Source: Corythucha ciliata (taxonomy: Eukaryota > Arthropoda > Insecta > Hemiptera > Tingidae). Taken from it: a stretch of 64,000 bases of DNA. Shown one piece after another: positions 1 through 12,571 of this stretch. Numbering within the stretch: position 1 is the first letter of the stretch; the number at the start of each line of letters is the position of its first letter. The position numbers and the translations under genes are program-made. The stretch spans positions 9,219,253-9,283,252 of the forward strand of contig CM075939.1 in the NCBI GenBank assembly GCA_038030265.1. The letters are read 5' to 3'. Under the pieces are notes generated by a model. That model was not told the DNA's origin. It made no database searches and worked only from the letters and a program-made list of their open reading frames with translations.

Positions 1-3000
1 CAGATGTGTAGAGAGGGGAAGCGCAATTTCAAGCAAGTTTTCCGAAAGAACAGTCGGTTTGAAAATAAAGATGATTGCCCCCAGGCTGAACTGCAAACCA
101 TTGCTAGAACTGGACCGGTACCGTTTGCCTATACGGGGTTTTATCACCTATAGGTCAACTGGCGAAGTCAGCCAATCTTATGGATGGATAAAATGGCTTT
201 GTTCCATAGACCGGTTTAGTCAGTTCTTCAAAAGGAAGAAAGGACTGGCTCTCGCTCGCTGATTTCAATAACCAGAGGAAATTCCCTGGAAACCACGTAA
301 TTTGTAATCTTCAAAAAGTTCATCGACTATAACAAAACTGTTGAAGGTAAAAAGAACTAGGGCTCAAGGTCACAACAAGTAAAAGCATGGGGCCGGGAAG
401 AGTGGTTTGATTAAACGAGTAATAAAAACAATAATTAAAGATGTAAAAAAAAAACGAGGGGAATTTTATAATAAAGGCTGTTAGCGTAGAATCAGACAAA
501 GAAAAAACTATACGTGATTTGTCGCTTTTAACTTGAGAATTAGTTATTACTTATTATCGACCTTGTCAGGTAACTTCCAAGAGTAAATTAGCTCAAACTA
601 CGCAACATTCCTGCAACCCCCCCCCCTCCACAACTCTCCGAACTGTGTTTTCTTCTGTACGTAAACACACCTTTATGACGTTAGAAGCCGGGTCTACCGT
701 GGGTTGTAGACGACGACCTTAAGTGACATTCATAGCCTATAACAAGGGTACGCAAAGCCTCCTCATCGGATTTATATAGAAGTCTAAATTGTGTCCCCTG
801 AGGCCCCCAAAGATAGACAACTTGAAAAAATTCACGGTGTTATGTTCGGTTAACAGAAAGGTTCAAATTCGAGCAAAAATGTAACTTTCTCCACGTAATA
901 AATACGAAGACCTCTCTTTTTCTGGCCCAGGAGAGAGAATTTCTTTGCCTCGTCAGGAGGACCACTTTACCCTTTAAAAAAACTCAAAATCCTACGCCTC
1001 ATCACCGCAAAATACGATGTTGTACATTACGACCGGTCTGACCTATACACGATGACATTCGTGGGAAATCCTCCCCTCCCCTCCTAACACCTATCGGCCC
1101 TACAATGTCTAGACGCGGTCTTCGACATTCTTAAACAACATAAAAAAGGGAAGAAGAAAAAAACTCCCCCGAGTTAGATAACCTCATTCAACGGGACCAC
1201 CTTGAACCGATCTGACATTTTCTCAAACAACCTTATACCTGCCTATAATGTAACGAGGAGACAACATCCAGTAAATAGAGCGCACACTCGCTTTATTCGC
1301 ACAAAAAAATAATCAATGGAACTTTTTATTGCAAACGTATTAGAATACACCTGGACCCGTGGTCCACATTCCCCCCTTCATACAAGAAAGAAATATTATG
1401 CAAAAGGGGCGATGCGATGAGCAACGCAGCGCAACAGAAATTGTTTAGGTAACTTCTAACTTGGATTGGTGGGAGGGAGGAGATGCGGTTAAAAAAATTC
1501 GAGTCATTTAAATTGAGTTTTTTTCCATCCTTTGTATGTCTTTTTCCTTCTTCTTTAGCGAATTAAATCATGCAATTCGTGAATTTTTCGCTTCAAAATT
1601 ATACAGAAATGACGATAATTTGTTTCTCACTGCTCCAACTATGTTGTGTTCTTAAAAAGAAAGATCAAGACAATGACTAAGAAACAAAAAAAGAACGGTT
1701 CTTCGCCTACTGATTTTTATCTGTTAACCCATTTAATTTGTAGTGATTTTATAACAACCTAGCCAACTTTTTTTAATAGTATAGGTAACAGTTTTAAAAA
1801 CTTGGTCAGTGGCAGAGTGTTAAGATAGGGCCATGCCTACGCAATAAAAGCGGTAATAAGAGAGTTTTTCAATTAATTCTGATTGATAAAACAAAGATCC
1901 ACGAAGTTGCGTGCTACAGCTAGCGGGCGTTCGTAGCGTTTACATACACGATTTGAGTAGTGTACCCATGACGAAACGGCAAACGTACAATTAATTATTG
2001 AACCTCCCACGCTTACTATAAATTTCCCCAAAATCAAGCATTTCACCCAATACCCTCGACAATCGAAATGGCTAGTCACCCTCTACAACGTCAATGCATT
2101 CGTTTCTCTCTTTCATCTATTGTCTGTCTACTCGCTTTTTTTTTCTCTCTCTTTTTTTAAGTCGGACTTGGCAAGTTTTTTTTACGTGACTCCCAAAGGG
2201 AAACATGGTGCCCGGTGGTGTGGGGCTCAAGTCGCGTCGAGCTCGAGGTGGGTCATACAAAGTGTGTCGCATGCCACCTCGTAGCACGATGGCGCGCATA
2301 CATCCATACGAAATGACACTCAGAGCCTTGAGCTTCAGTGTGACCATCCCTTTTTTTTTATTAATAAACACACACTATTCCAAAAAGAATGGGTGCGATG
2401 GAAATGAATAAAGGGGGAGGAGAGAACGGAGATGGAAAAGGGGGAGAAGTAGAGCTACTTTGTATTCAAATCTTGGGGAAGGAATGTCTTTTTTAGGAAG
2501 AGACGAGGATGAAACTACGACGTCTTTTCCAGCCCCTTATGCGTTACCGAGTGTGTTTTTTTCCATTATTAGAAACAATAAGAAGGCTTGGTTTTCTTTA
2601 AAAATAACTACTTTTTTTCCTTAAGTCATTCACGCAATTAAATGTATCTTCCTAGCCCTGGAATTCTTAAGAACACCTCTCGGAAGCAAACAAAGCCATT
2701 ATTGAAATAGAATTTCAAGTTTAAAACTCAGCATTTATTAGAACCCTCCCACCGAGGATTTGAATTAAATCATAAGAAAAAGGGGCAATTAGCTACCACA
2801 AAGCAGTAAAGTGAATTCATCAGGGCACTTAAACGTATAATTACAATGAGAATACTGCTCAATTTTGAACGTGCCAACAATCTCTCTGATAGAGGACTGC
2901 AAGATGTGTCGTTTGATTACACAACTCCAAGAAGAAGAAGAAAAAAAAAGGTGAATACATTGCGGTGATCTAGTGGGTGTGGATTCGTGGGGAGGGGCGA

Positions 3001-3217
3001 GAAAAGAGTCATGCAGGTAAACGAGGATTTCAAAAAGCTGATTAGAGTAAAAGAAATGCACAGCAAGCGTTGGTTTTTCCAAAAAAGTCTCATTTTATGC
3101 GAGACGAGGACACAGTCGAAAGAGTTAGTGGGAGATGATCATTATGGACTATTCTTTTCGTCTTTTTCACCAATCGTTTTTTTATGCCGCCGGCGCCAAA
3201 AACCCAGAGAATTAAGC
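1..3217. other. No recognised gene
   Basis: I see no ORF resembling a known protein on either strand. The stretch is AT-rich with many stops, a pyrimidine-rich tract near 2105-2160, and a C run near 617-625. The small ORFs around 2.1-2.4 kb and 2.8-3.2 kb show no homology that I recognise and no plausible splice partners. Confidence 0.5.
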
Positions 3218-4237
3218 TCCTAGATCAGGGGTTACCAAAGTTTTTTGAAGACGACCCTAATTTAAAATTGCAAAAGCCTTCGCGACCCTAGGCGAATTTT
3301 TGGTTACTTCGAAAATGTTCCGTCATCTTTATCACCAATTCTGTGATACTCGGGCGAAAATGTTTAGTTAATGCGCATCGCAGCCAACCGGTTGTGAGCT
3401 TTCGTTTTGACCACAACTAAACAAAATTGAGAACTCTTGCTGACAAAGAGATATTGCAGGAAACGGCAGAAGGGTATTTTATTCTGCTTCTGCCACTAAA
3501 ACGGGATGTTCTCGCTAGTGCGCCCGAAATTGTGAAATTGACGTTTTCTTTATGCGCTTGCTTCACTTGCAGATCACACAATTCTAGTTGAAATCACGGT
3601 ATTTCCTCTCCAGGTTTGTCGACGTTTGTAGCAAATCGATTTCTAACCAGCTGTGTTTGCTGAGATCAATACACAGGGTGTACAAAAAACGACTGGGCAG
3701 AGAAAAACCAGTGGCGGGGCAGCTCGTTTCTGGTCGAATAGACCATTTGCACTTTCTTTTGCCATTTGCACTTGCTTTGTTTCTGAGGTATCCGTCATTT
3801 TCTGATTTTTTAAGAAACAGCTTGTTGCACGCGCAATAATTGGTGCAACGGCAAAAAATCTTTTTTTTTTTAAAGAGCCTATTTTTATCCAGTTCAGTCG
3901 ACATCTACTAAGTTTTGAATCAGCTTATTAGCGAGGAAACTTAATGTTCTGACTATCACCAATATGTCTTCTGTTATTGTTGTTTCAAGGGGTAAACAAC
4001 ATAGAACCTATGTCCACCACTCCTCAATACTCCATGACACAATGCCATCTCACAAACAGCTCAGATCAGTCAGATCTTTCCCTTGTGTAGACTGCCAGTA
4101 GCTCCAACGATTACTAGAAAAAAGTAAAACGCCTGCTATAAACTGTTCGCTTTTCTTTCATTCGAAGGTTTTTTCGAGTAGGTACCTACCTATAATTATG
4201 AGAGTATAAACAAGTGAGCGGAGATTGCCCTTACGTA

Positions 4238-4550
4238 AAAGACTGCGTGATTGATGATTCAGGGAAAAACTTCCATGGCCGTATCAATTTTTTCAGTGCT
4301 CCGACCCCTCCGATTTCATGCTGGTTAAAGGGTAACATGGGCGCTCGAGTTTTATTTCGCATTTTTCTACTAACGCGCCCATGTCACCTTTAGCCAGCAT
4401 GAAATCGGAGGGGTCGGAGCACTGAAAAAATGGATACGGCCATGGAAGTTTTTTTTTTTTGTGTGCACTATTGATGAACGCCAAAACCGGGAACATGGAA
4501 GTATCATGTGGTCCTCCACACAATCCCTGAATCATCAATCACGCAGTCTT
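4238..4550. repeat. Interrupted long inverted repeat (nested hairpin)
   Basis: About 75 bp starting near 4265 (CATGGCCGTATC, CAGTGCTCCGACCCCTCCG, CATGCTGGTTAAAGGGTAA) recurs in reverse complement at about 4375-4450. An outer pair, GCGTGATTGATGATTCAGG near 4244-4262 and CCTGAATCATCAATCACGC near 4527-4545, brackets the structure, with about 65 unpaired bases on the right side only. It lies inside the hAT element at 3226-6075, so it is probably a MITE-like hairpin that inserted later or was captured. Confidence 0.8.
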
Positions 4551-5149
4551 CATTCCTCAAACACCAAAATTACCATAACCCTAAATCCAAAAAATTCTTC
4601 GTCGCACTTAATCAATAATCAACCCTCTGCCTTCAATTACCGACACTTATCCATCAACGACTACAACCATCAATCGTCACTCAATTTTCAATCCTCCTTC
4701 AATCATTCGTCTTCGTTCTTTCATACAAAAAATCACAAAAAAAAAAAAATGTTACAAAATAGTCCAAAGTAAAGCACAATGAGTATACTTGGGTCGAAAA
4801 AGGGCGATTTTAGGACCTTCGACCATTTTGGAACAACAATTTTGATAGGCTGTAACCCGTTCAATATTTGTCGTGGAAAACTACTTTACATACAAAAGTT
4901 GTAGGAAATTTTATGCTCAACAAGTTTTGTGAGTGAAGATTTTCCTCTAAAAAAACTCATTTTCGGGATATTTAGAAGAAACTAAAAAAGTGCTAAACAA
5001 TTTCGGTTTTGGGGCTGCCAAAAAATTGTACGAGCTTTTCAGAGTTAGCATTTTTTTTCGAACATTTCTCACCTACACATACAAGATGGCAAAAAATGCC
5101 CGTAGGTAACATGGAAGTGCATGGGGTTTGTTTTCGGCAACGTTGTAGT

Positions 5150-5730
5150 CAATTCGCATGGAAATTGAACGAGAAATATTAACAAAATAGTTACAAAATT
5201 CCAGGACTAATTGTTTCGAAGTTAATACCGAAAATATTATTCCGCTACGGGGAGAACATGCCTAGGAAATGATTTACCTTCAAAACAAAGGTCATATTCG
5301 CGTTTTTCATGCCAAGAAACAACTAGATTTAGATTTATATGTCATTCTATGGCAAATAATTTTTGACGTAGTCACGCCAAATCCTTCTCCTCCCACAATT
5401 TTTGATTAATCTCAGTTTTTTTCGGGTACAAATATTTGCAATTAAGATACAAAGGGGCTCGAGAGGCCCTTTTTTGCAATTTCGACCGTCATTTTTTGCT
5501 ACTGGTCCTTTTGCGCTAAAAACGACGATTTTGACCACAAAAAAAGTTGCATTTTTTCGGCAATATTGTGGTCAATTCACAAGGAAATTTCACGAGGAAT
5601 CCGAAAAAAATATCCAAAAAATTCTGGAATCACTTGTTCTGAAGTTATATCCAAAAACTACATTTCGGTACGGGGAGAACATGTCCGATAAATGATGTTT
5701 TCTCAAAGCAAAGGCCAGATTTGTGCTTCT
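5150..5730. repeat. Diverged direct duplication, about 160 bp
   Basis: The segment at about 5150-5310 (with TACGGGGAGAACATG near 5246) is repeated in the same orientation at about 5566-5726 (TACGGGGAGAACATG near 5669). Long stretches such as the TCAATTC start and the AAAGGYCA end are shared. The copies are clearly diverged. The duplication lies inside the hAT element. Confidence 0.7.
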
Positions 5731-6083
5731 CATATTAAGAAATAGCCAGGTTTTCATTTTTATGCAATTTCTCGAAGAAAAAGCGACAGACCGACGGCAT
5801 GCCGAAAACCACTTTTTTCAACTTTTCTGAGGTTGTACATTATGAATGTGATGTCAGCTCGGACTCGATTTTTTCCACGAACACCACACTTCCATTCCCG
5901 TAGGGAACATGGAGGTAAAAGTAATGTAAGTGCAGGCAATTGTATTCTGGCTGAAGGCAGTAGGTAGCTCGAGGACCGGGTACCTCAAATGAAAAGGGCC
6001 GAAACAGCCTGCGACCCTAAGAAAAACAACCCACGACCCTACTTGGGGTCGCGACCCCGTGTTTGGGAACCCCTGTCCTAGAT

Positions 6084-7858
6084 ACTACACGCGTAGACGA
6101 AGGGCCTAGTACGGCTTATCTCGAACCCTATGATCCTCTTTGAGCAACTCCAGGACCCGGAGTCCATCCTCATCCTGAACCCAGCCCCTGGAACTTTCTT
6201 ATCTCGTCGGGTTCTCTAAAAACAGGTGAAAATGAGCACTGCAACTGTAACCTTTTTTTAAGTAGGATGGCGACCCTCTACTAGCTAACCCCTCACCAAC
6301 AGTGTAGAAATTAGCGTGCAGTCCGAAAAACTCGCCCCTATCTAACAAGATAATTTGCTGGATCTGCGTCAGCACCATTTAACCCATCCCCCCTCCCGCA
6401 CAATTATTGGGTAGGTAGTTACTTCAAATTTAACGATTTATGAAGTACAAATTACCTTTAAACAATTCATAAATACTGAGGAAAGAATAGATAATGCAAG
6501 CATTTGACTCACCTTTAGCAAGACAGACTCTCTAGTGGTAGGACATCTGAAAACGAGCAAAAAAATGGATTTAAAACACGAATAATTCAGTCAGAATTCA
6601 ATTAAGTTAACAAGATAAAACAGGAAATAACCAAAGAAATTAAAATAAGCGTTACACGAGTACACATAGTATCACATTGTTTACGAGCTGCTTAATTCGA
6701 TGTTTCGAAGTCTGGAACTCACTGGGCGGGGGGGGGGGAGAGTAGAACATACCTCCGGAACAAACTACGTATAATTTACTCAATTGCACGAAGAATGAGC
6801 CCCTACCCCTCCCTATATCTACATAATGTGGCAACAATTTTTCATTTGCTTTTCAAAAAAAAAAAAACTTTCCCAACTTCCGTTCATGTTAACAAATGTA
6901 AGGGAGGAGAACGAAAAAATTGTGTTGGGGGGGGGGGGGGGTAGGCAGAAGGAATTCTTTAAATCAACAAAAATTCAAGTCGTAAAGAGCGTTGCGTTAT
7001 TATTACTTGGGAGAAAAAAAAAAAAAAACTGTGAGGTCGAGTCTTTCGCTAAGATTAAAATAGCCAATAAAACCGTTAGGACGCTTTGGGTTTACCCGTG
7101 AACTCTGGGGGCCGGTGCTTGAGGATTCAGAGAAGAGAGTGAAAGAAAAAGATGGTAGAGGCTCTAATGATGACGGAGAAAAACTTCCCTCAGGAGACGA
7201 TGGTAAAGAAGTTCAAGCTTTCTGGGTGAAGAATGAAAGGGCCATATCCATTAAAGAAACTTTTCGTCTGATGCTATTTGAGAGGGTGAGAAAGAAAAAA
7301 GAAAGAAAGAAAGAAGAAGAAAAGGTTTTTACCTTAAAGTAAAAGGTGAATTGGTGATTTCGCAGCAACCTTATTCTAGTTACAAGAGGAACCGTGTTGG
7401 AAGAGGGGGGAGATAGAAGAATCAGTGTCTTCTTATTTTCACTCCATTTTGAGGGGTATAATGGAATAACACGGAACAACCACCGCACCTTTTAAAGAGA
7501 GGAACATCGGCTCATTGCCTGTTTCTTCTTATAGTCACTCTTATTTTTGTTTCTTTTGTCGTAAAAGATTTCCGTTTGAAATAAAGGGGGAGGGGGGAGG
7601 ATAATTGAGTTACATACTTTTGGTGGAGACGTAACAAACAATTTTCCGTACGTTATTCAATTATATTTTATGGCAAAGTGAAACTGGTCAACTTCCGATT
7701 TGAAATCCCGTCCTAATTACAAGCTTTTTGTGTGTGAAATGGAAATAATGGGAGCATCGAAACAGGAGAAAATAAAAAAGCAGAACACAGGCTTGAGGCG
7801 TAAGAGAGCCGAGCGATGCATAGGCTAGCAAAATTTGAGTCTCAACATCATGGAGCCA
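6084..7858. other. No recognised gene
   Basis: Low-complexity AT-rich DNA with G runs (6729-6739, 6926-6939), a purine-rich tract near 7290-7325, and short ORFs without recognisable domains. Nothing supports a gene here. Confidence 0.5.
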
Positions 7859-9446
7859 CAGCATGGGCGTACCCAGAGGGGCGCAGGGGGGGCCAAGGCC
7901 CCCCCTGATCATTGGTATTTCATTTTATTTTATTATTTTTTTAATACAAGTGCGTCGGTTATTTGAAACTTTCCTTTATCGCTAAATATCTATTCACTTA
8001 TTCACATGGACCTGAGTGATTTTAAGGGACAATTATACGCGCCCGAGTGAATGAAATTAGCCGGGTGCGAGTGCTGGACCTAGACTGATATTGAGGCTCG
8101 AGGTACTGGTTCGTGTCCCGTCCGTTCAATCTTCAATTTGAATCTTGGTTGTGCGCTGCGAGTGTCCCAGTGTTATTATATTTTATTGGTGAGGTGATTA
8201 TTACTGTCTTTGCTTGTCTTCGGCACTGATACACAAGATTATGGATATAAGATCACTTTTTGGAAAAAAAGGTACTAAACTACTATTAATAGTCCATGGA
8301 CTTGAGAGATTAAAAACTGCAGTATTACACTTCAGAGATGTTTAATTATCCAAAACCAGGGAGTGAGAAAAGAAAACGAATTGGTAACAGCCCTCCAGGT
8401 GAAGAGAAATCTTCGGGGGATCCTCTTGTTCCCCAAGACGATATTGCGGAGCCTCTTCCCGGCCCTTCGACGACTTCTCTCCAAGATTTTGTTCCCAGTA
8501 ATGACGTCGGAAAATGGGTCGGAAGATCAGGCCTGATGTCAACTGCCCAGAAAAGGGAAATTCTACAAAATGTCTGGAAACCGTCAAGTGACTACGACTT
8601 CGCCAAAGATGCGGAACACCTTTTGGACGGTTGGATAAGTATTCACCTTGGCTGACATATTCCAAACACCTGAAGGGGGCCTTCTGCTTATACTGTGTCC
8701 TTTTCCAGCCAACGTCCGTTCAAGGAGTTCTTGGGTCATTTATTGTAAGGCCTTTCTCGCGATACAAAAATATGTACGAGTACTGCCAGAACCATGTGGC
8801 GAGTAGGTGGCATTCGGCTGCGACAATGGCGGCAAAATCGTTCTTGGATGACGTACCAGTAGACGTGAAAATGGTTTCAGCTCACCAGAAATTGATGTCT
8901 CAGAATAGAGCGTTTTTAGCCTCCGTCGTTTCCACGATTATTTTTTGTGGTGTACATGACTTACCTTTAAGGGGTAAAGACCAACATGAAGGAGTCATGG
9001 AGGATTTAATTCGACTAAGGATTGAATCTGGTGATAATGAATTAAAACGCCTAATTGAAGCTAAAAAGAATGCGACGTACATGTCTCCAAAGATTCAAAA
9101 CGAGTTGATCCAACTGTGCGGAAGCGCTCTTTCGCACATTATTATAAATGCAACAAAAGCCAGTGCCTTCTCTGTTCTTGCTGACGAAACTGCAGATATT
9201 TCTGGCAAGGAGCAATTATCCATCGGAGTACGATTTTTTGACGAAGAAAAAAGACTTGTTCGGGAGGAATTTCTTGGTTTTGTAGAACTAGAAGGCATGG
9301 ACGCCAAAACCATAGCCAACAATATACGAGATTTTCTGCAGAAGAATGGTTTCGATGCCGGAAATGTGTTGGTCAGGGTTATGTTGGATGTTCAACTATG
9401 GCAGGAAAACACGGAGGAGTTCAAAAAATAGTAGTAGCTTGTAGCA
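7859..9446 (+). mobile_element. Truncated autonomous-type hAT element (ZMYM1/DUF4371 group)
   Basis: The left part starts near 7859 with GGGCGTACCCAG followed by a G-run/C-run block (GGGGGGGCC...GGCCCCCCC), a common terminus of hAT elements in arthropod genomes. A degenerate transposase gene follows from 8241. I could not find a matching right terminus or target duplication. The coding part decays after about 9446 into unrelated sequence, so the 3' part is lost or replaced. Confidence 0.65.
8241..9446 (+). pseudogene. Broken hAT transposase, TTF-zinc-finger/DUF4371 type
   Basis: A first short exon at 8241-8271 (MDIRSLFGKK) joins by a good GT-AG intron to 8336. This N-terminus is typical of ZMYM1-like hAT transposases. 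The chain then runs through a low-complexity linker into the TTF-type zinc finger region (WLTYSKHLKGAFCLYCVLF, about 8650-8705). Next comes the DUF4371 region with ADETADISGKEQLSIGVR (about 9180-9235), which includes the conserved ADE(T/S)xDxS block around a catalytic aspartate. A frameshift lies near 8625, just before the zinc finger. A second lies near 9365, after which the family motif GQGY..CSTMAGKHGGVQK continues in another frame. The C-terminal hAT dimerisation domain is absent. The copy cannot encode a full transposase. Function is inferred from family resemblance only. Confidence 0.85.
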
Positions 9447-12181
9447 GGCTTTAGTAGGCAAGGCAGGTACCAGGCGGCTACCAGACCTCAGCAGAAATGG
9501 TGTAGGTGACAACCAACTTTTATGCCCTTTCCCAGGCGCGGAGCCGGAGTCACGCACGCAATCCTGCTCCCGTACGCTATCCACCAACACCATCATACAA
9601 TTTCTGAAGGAAAGTAGCCGTCAAGTTTTCGAACAATGAAGGGTAGACAAAATTAAACGAAACCTGAACACCCAAAAAGTGAAGTAGAAAAACACAACAC
9701 AAAAACCACTATTTCACGTGAACTACCTGTGACATAGTGGCACGTGTCCTCAACTCCGAGGAATGGTGGGGCCCGCGTCTATCACAACCAATTTTAAAGA
9801 AGACAGCCTCTCCCTCTCTTTTGGACTTCCTTGTCGCCTTTTCCGGAGACCCAAGCGTCCCCGCGATTCGGAGGAGTCCACAAGAAAGAGCCTTGATCCC
9901 TTGAAGACTCTGAGGCCGAGAAAATTGGCCCAATCACCACGCTCATTTTTGGTGAATTACAGGGGTGCTGATGGTCCCTTGAATACGTTTCTGCCAGGGC
10001 TGGCTACATCTATTTCTTGAGCACTGTGCGACGAACTCCTAAACCACACCAGACTCAAATCGAAACCTTGTATAAAATGACCCAAAATCGTGAAAATCGC
10101 CCACTTCGGTAGAGTTTAGCAATAATGGCCAGAAATTAAAATTGGACGAAACTGCGTATCTTGTACTTTCACGACACGGAGAACCCGAAAATTGTACAGA
10201 ATTTTTTAACCCTTGGAAACGATTTCGGCAATTTTTGATCGCGTTTGCCCACTTTCAGGGGTTACAGGAATTTTCTCGCTAGCAACTTTGTCAAGGAAAA
10301 GAAAGTTTCGTGCTGAAATTTGATTTTTCGGCCAAGACACTGTGAGCTATCTGAACTATTCGCCCTTCTCTGGAAATAGACTATACCCCGGCGTAAAGAT
10401 TGCTCGGTCGGACCAAGATGGGGGCCCTGAAGACGAAATACACGCCTTCCGATTTAATGCTACGCGAACTTGTATATCCCCCAGAATAGACCGAAAACAA
10501 TAAAACAAGAACCTTTCCCGATAATCCTCAAGCCCCCCTTCGAAAGAGAAAAAAATCTTTCCGCTTCCTTCGTGCTCATTACTCCAGAGTCTTTCTTTCC
10601 GCTTCTGCAGCCCCACCCAGTCACGGGGGTACACCATAATCTTGTAGTAAACAAGTAGGTACCCCTATCCTAGAAATCCTTAGCCTACAACAAGATACAG
10701 AGGGGATTATTACTGAGGTAATTTAGCTGAAAAGTGGGCTCCTTTTACGATCTTTCCTCCTACGGAACAAAAAAAAAGGCAACTTCGCGTAACGTCATGG
10801 GAGCCTCGTCTGGTTGTCTTGTCACTGGGTCACGAGGGTGTCTGTCTCGCCCTTTTTCTTTCTTTTTTTCCTCCGCCCGAGTTGTTACTTTGTCACAAGA
10901 TAGAAAATTGTACCTCAACTAGGCCGTCTCACATTGTATAAACAAGACTTTTTTTCACATAAAAAGAAAAGATAACGTACGCATATCCATCAAAAAAATT
11001 AGACTAGACGTCTTACTTTCATGCGAAATGTCTCGACTTGCGTGAGCTTTTGTTCAAGGAAGTACAACGCCTATCATTCTGCTTATTAATTTGAGGTCAC
11101 AAGTAAGTTAATTACAAATACAGGAAGTGGAAAAAAATCTCCCAAGATCGAATAAAGAGACCATAATACCTCTAAAACAACAAAACAAACTGCTCACTTT
11201 GGCCGGATTTTAAAAAGGATAACTAGGACGACTTTGCTATCGTTTCCTAACACTTCCTATTTCGAGCGTTTAAACAAACGGTTGAACGTCAAAATTTAAC
11301 TGTTTCGGCATATTTAGAAGTTTCCGTAGGAAAAACTGAACGGTTTGAGATGGCATCCGGTTGATGGGAGGCTATAGAGGTTGCCTGCATACTGACTTGC
11401 ACAATTTAAATGAACTGCCATTCACGGATCAAAATGGGCACAAAATAAAAACGAGTGGGTAGTTAAAACTTTCGGTAAGACGCCATGAGCACACGATTCG
11501 AATCGTAATAACCCGGTTAAAAACTGTGAAGCTTATTTAGTTAGCCCCATTTTCAAAAAGCTCGGTACGAGAGAATTCAGAACTTTCATTTAATGATCTT
11601 AGTATCGCCTTTTTTGGACGAACGCCGAATAATTAGTTAACGTCCGGGGTCTTGTCCTTATAACAATCAATCACAACACACAACAAAAAATATCGTTTCG
11701 GAGTCACTTGTCGTGAACTATCATTTGTTTTTTTTTAAAAACCCGGCGGTACTCGATAGTTTTTTTAAAATTACGTCCTTATCCCTTAACGAATGACTAA
11801 TCAAGGTCAAGGATGAATGACGATGAAAAATTGAGGCTTAGTTGATAGTCGGACAACTTTTATATCGGTAAACACCCCGCGTATACCCACTTGAAAAGGC
11901 ACGAGTCAAACACAAAATAATGACACATTTGAACGAATTTGTCATAGCGTGAATAACACGAGAGCCAGAGCCAGCAAACGAAATCAAGCGGAAAATTGGT
12001 CAACAAAGAGACTTGAAGACGGGGTGAGGTACAATAAGCGTCAAGGATCAGTTTTACGATAACAAATTGTCAGTGATATTGATGGCAAACTCAACTAAAA
12101 CTTACACATTTTAAGATCTAAGAAGTCCATAGAACCGGTTCCGAGATTCAACCTCTCTGAATTTCCCAATTTTCTTAATTT
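9447..12181. other. No recognised gene
   Basis: The sequence past the broken transposase has several short ORFs on both strands (for example 9763-10020 and 10356-10658) with no domain I recognise and no convincing splice structure. The rest is AT-rich with no clear repeat. Confidence 0.45.
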
Positions 12182-12571
12182 CAGTAACTTTTGGTATGGA
12201 TTTTTGGATGTACGGGCTCGGCTGGAGCGTACCAAGTGGTTCACACTTGAGCATACGCTGCATCGTCGAACTTACGTGGCTCGTTTAACGCTAAGCTCTA
12301 TTCAACCTCAGTGGCGGGACTCCCCTCCTTGCCCATGAGGTGCGAAGCAGAGGAGACCGCTCAGCATGTCTTCCACGGCTACAAGCCGCACGCGGCACGC
12401 TGGCTAAAGTCACTCAGCCGTGGGCCCACAGGGAAAAACGCCCCGCCCGAAGACACCCTTTGCCAGAACATCAGACCAAAATACGTCTATGGATGCTTAC
12501 TTCGAATGTCGAATGACCCTCAACGGCCTATTTCCAGGGTGGTATGGAATCTGCCTGGAAGGAGACAGTAA
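12182..12571 (+). pseudogene. Fragment of a non-LTR retrotransposon C-terminus (tentative)
   Basis: One frame reads from about 12190 to 12331 (RTYVARLTLSSIQPQW region). After a one-base shift, the next frame continues with CEAEETAQHVF and a following Arg/Trp-rich segment to a stop at 12571. The pattern of a Cys-rich turn followed by EETAQHVF matches the extreme C-terminus of ORF2 proteins of many animal non-LTR retrotransposons, where C-x-CG-xEETxEHVxxxC is common. The second cysteine pair is missing and there is a frameshift, so it is a relic at best. An alternative is a chance ORF. Confidence 0.4.

Larger units (their letters stand above)
3226..6075. mobile_element. Non-autonomous hAT element with perfect 8-bp TSD
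   Basis: The left end CAGGGGTTACCAAAG and the right end TTTGGGAACCCCTG are inverted versions of each other, as in hAT transposons, and further poly-C and GACCC-rich sequence mirrors inside both ends. The element is bounded by the identical octamer TCCTAGAT at 3218-3225 and 6076-6083, the 8-bp duplication typical of hAT insertion. At 2850 bp it carries no transposase-like ORF, so it would depend on a transposase supplied elsewhere. It contains a nested hairpin (about 4238-4550) and an internal direct duplication (about 5150-5310 and 5566-5726). Confidence 0.85.
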
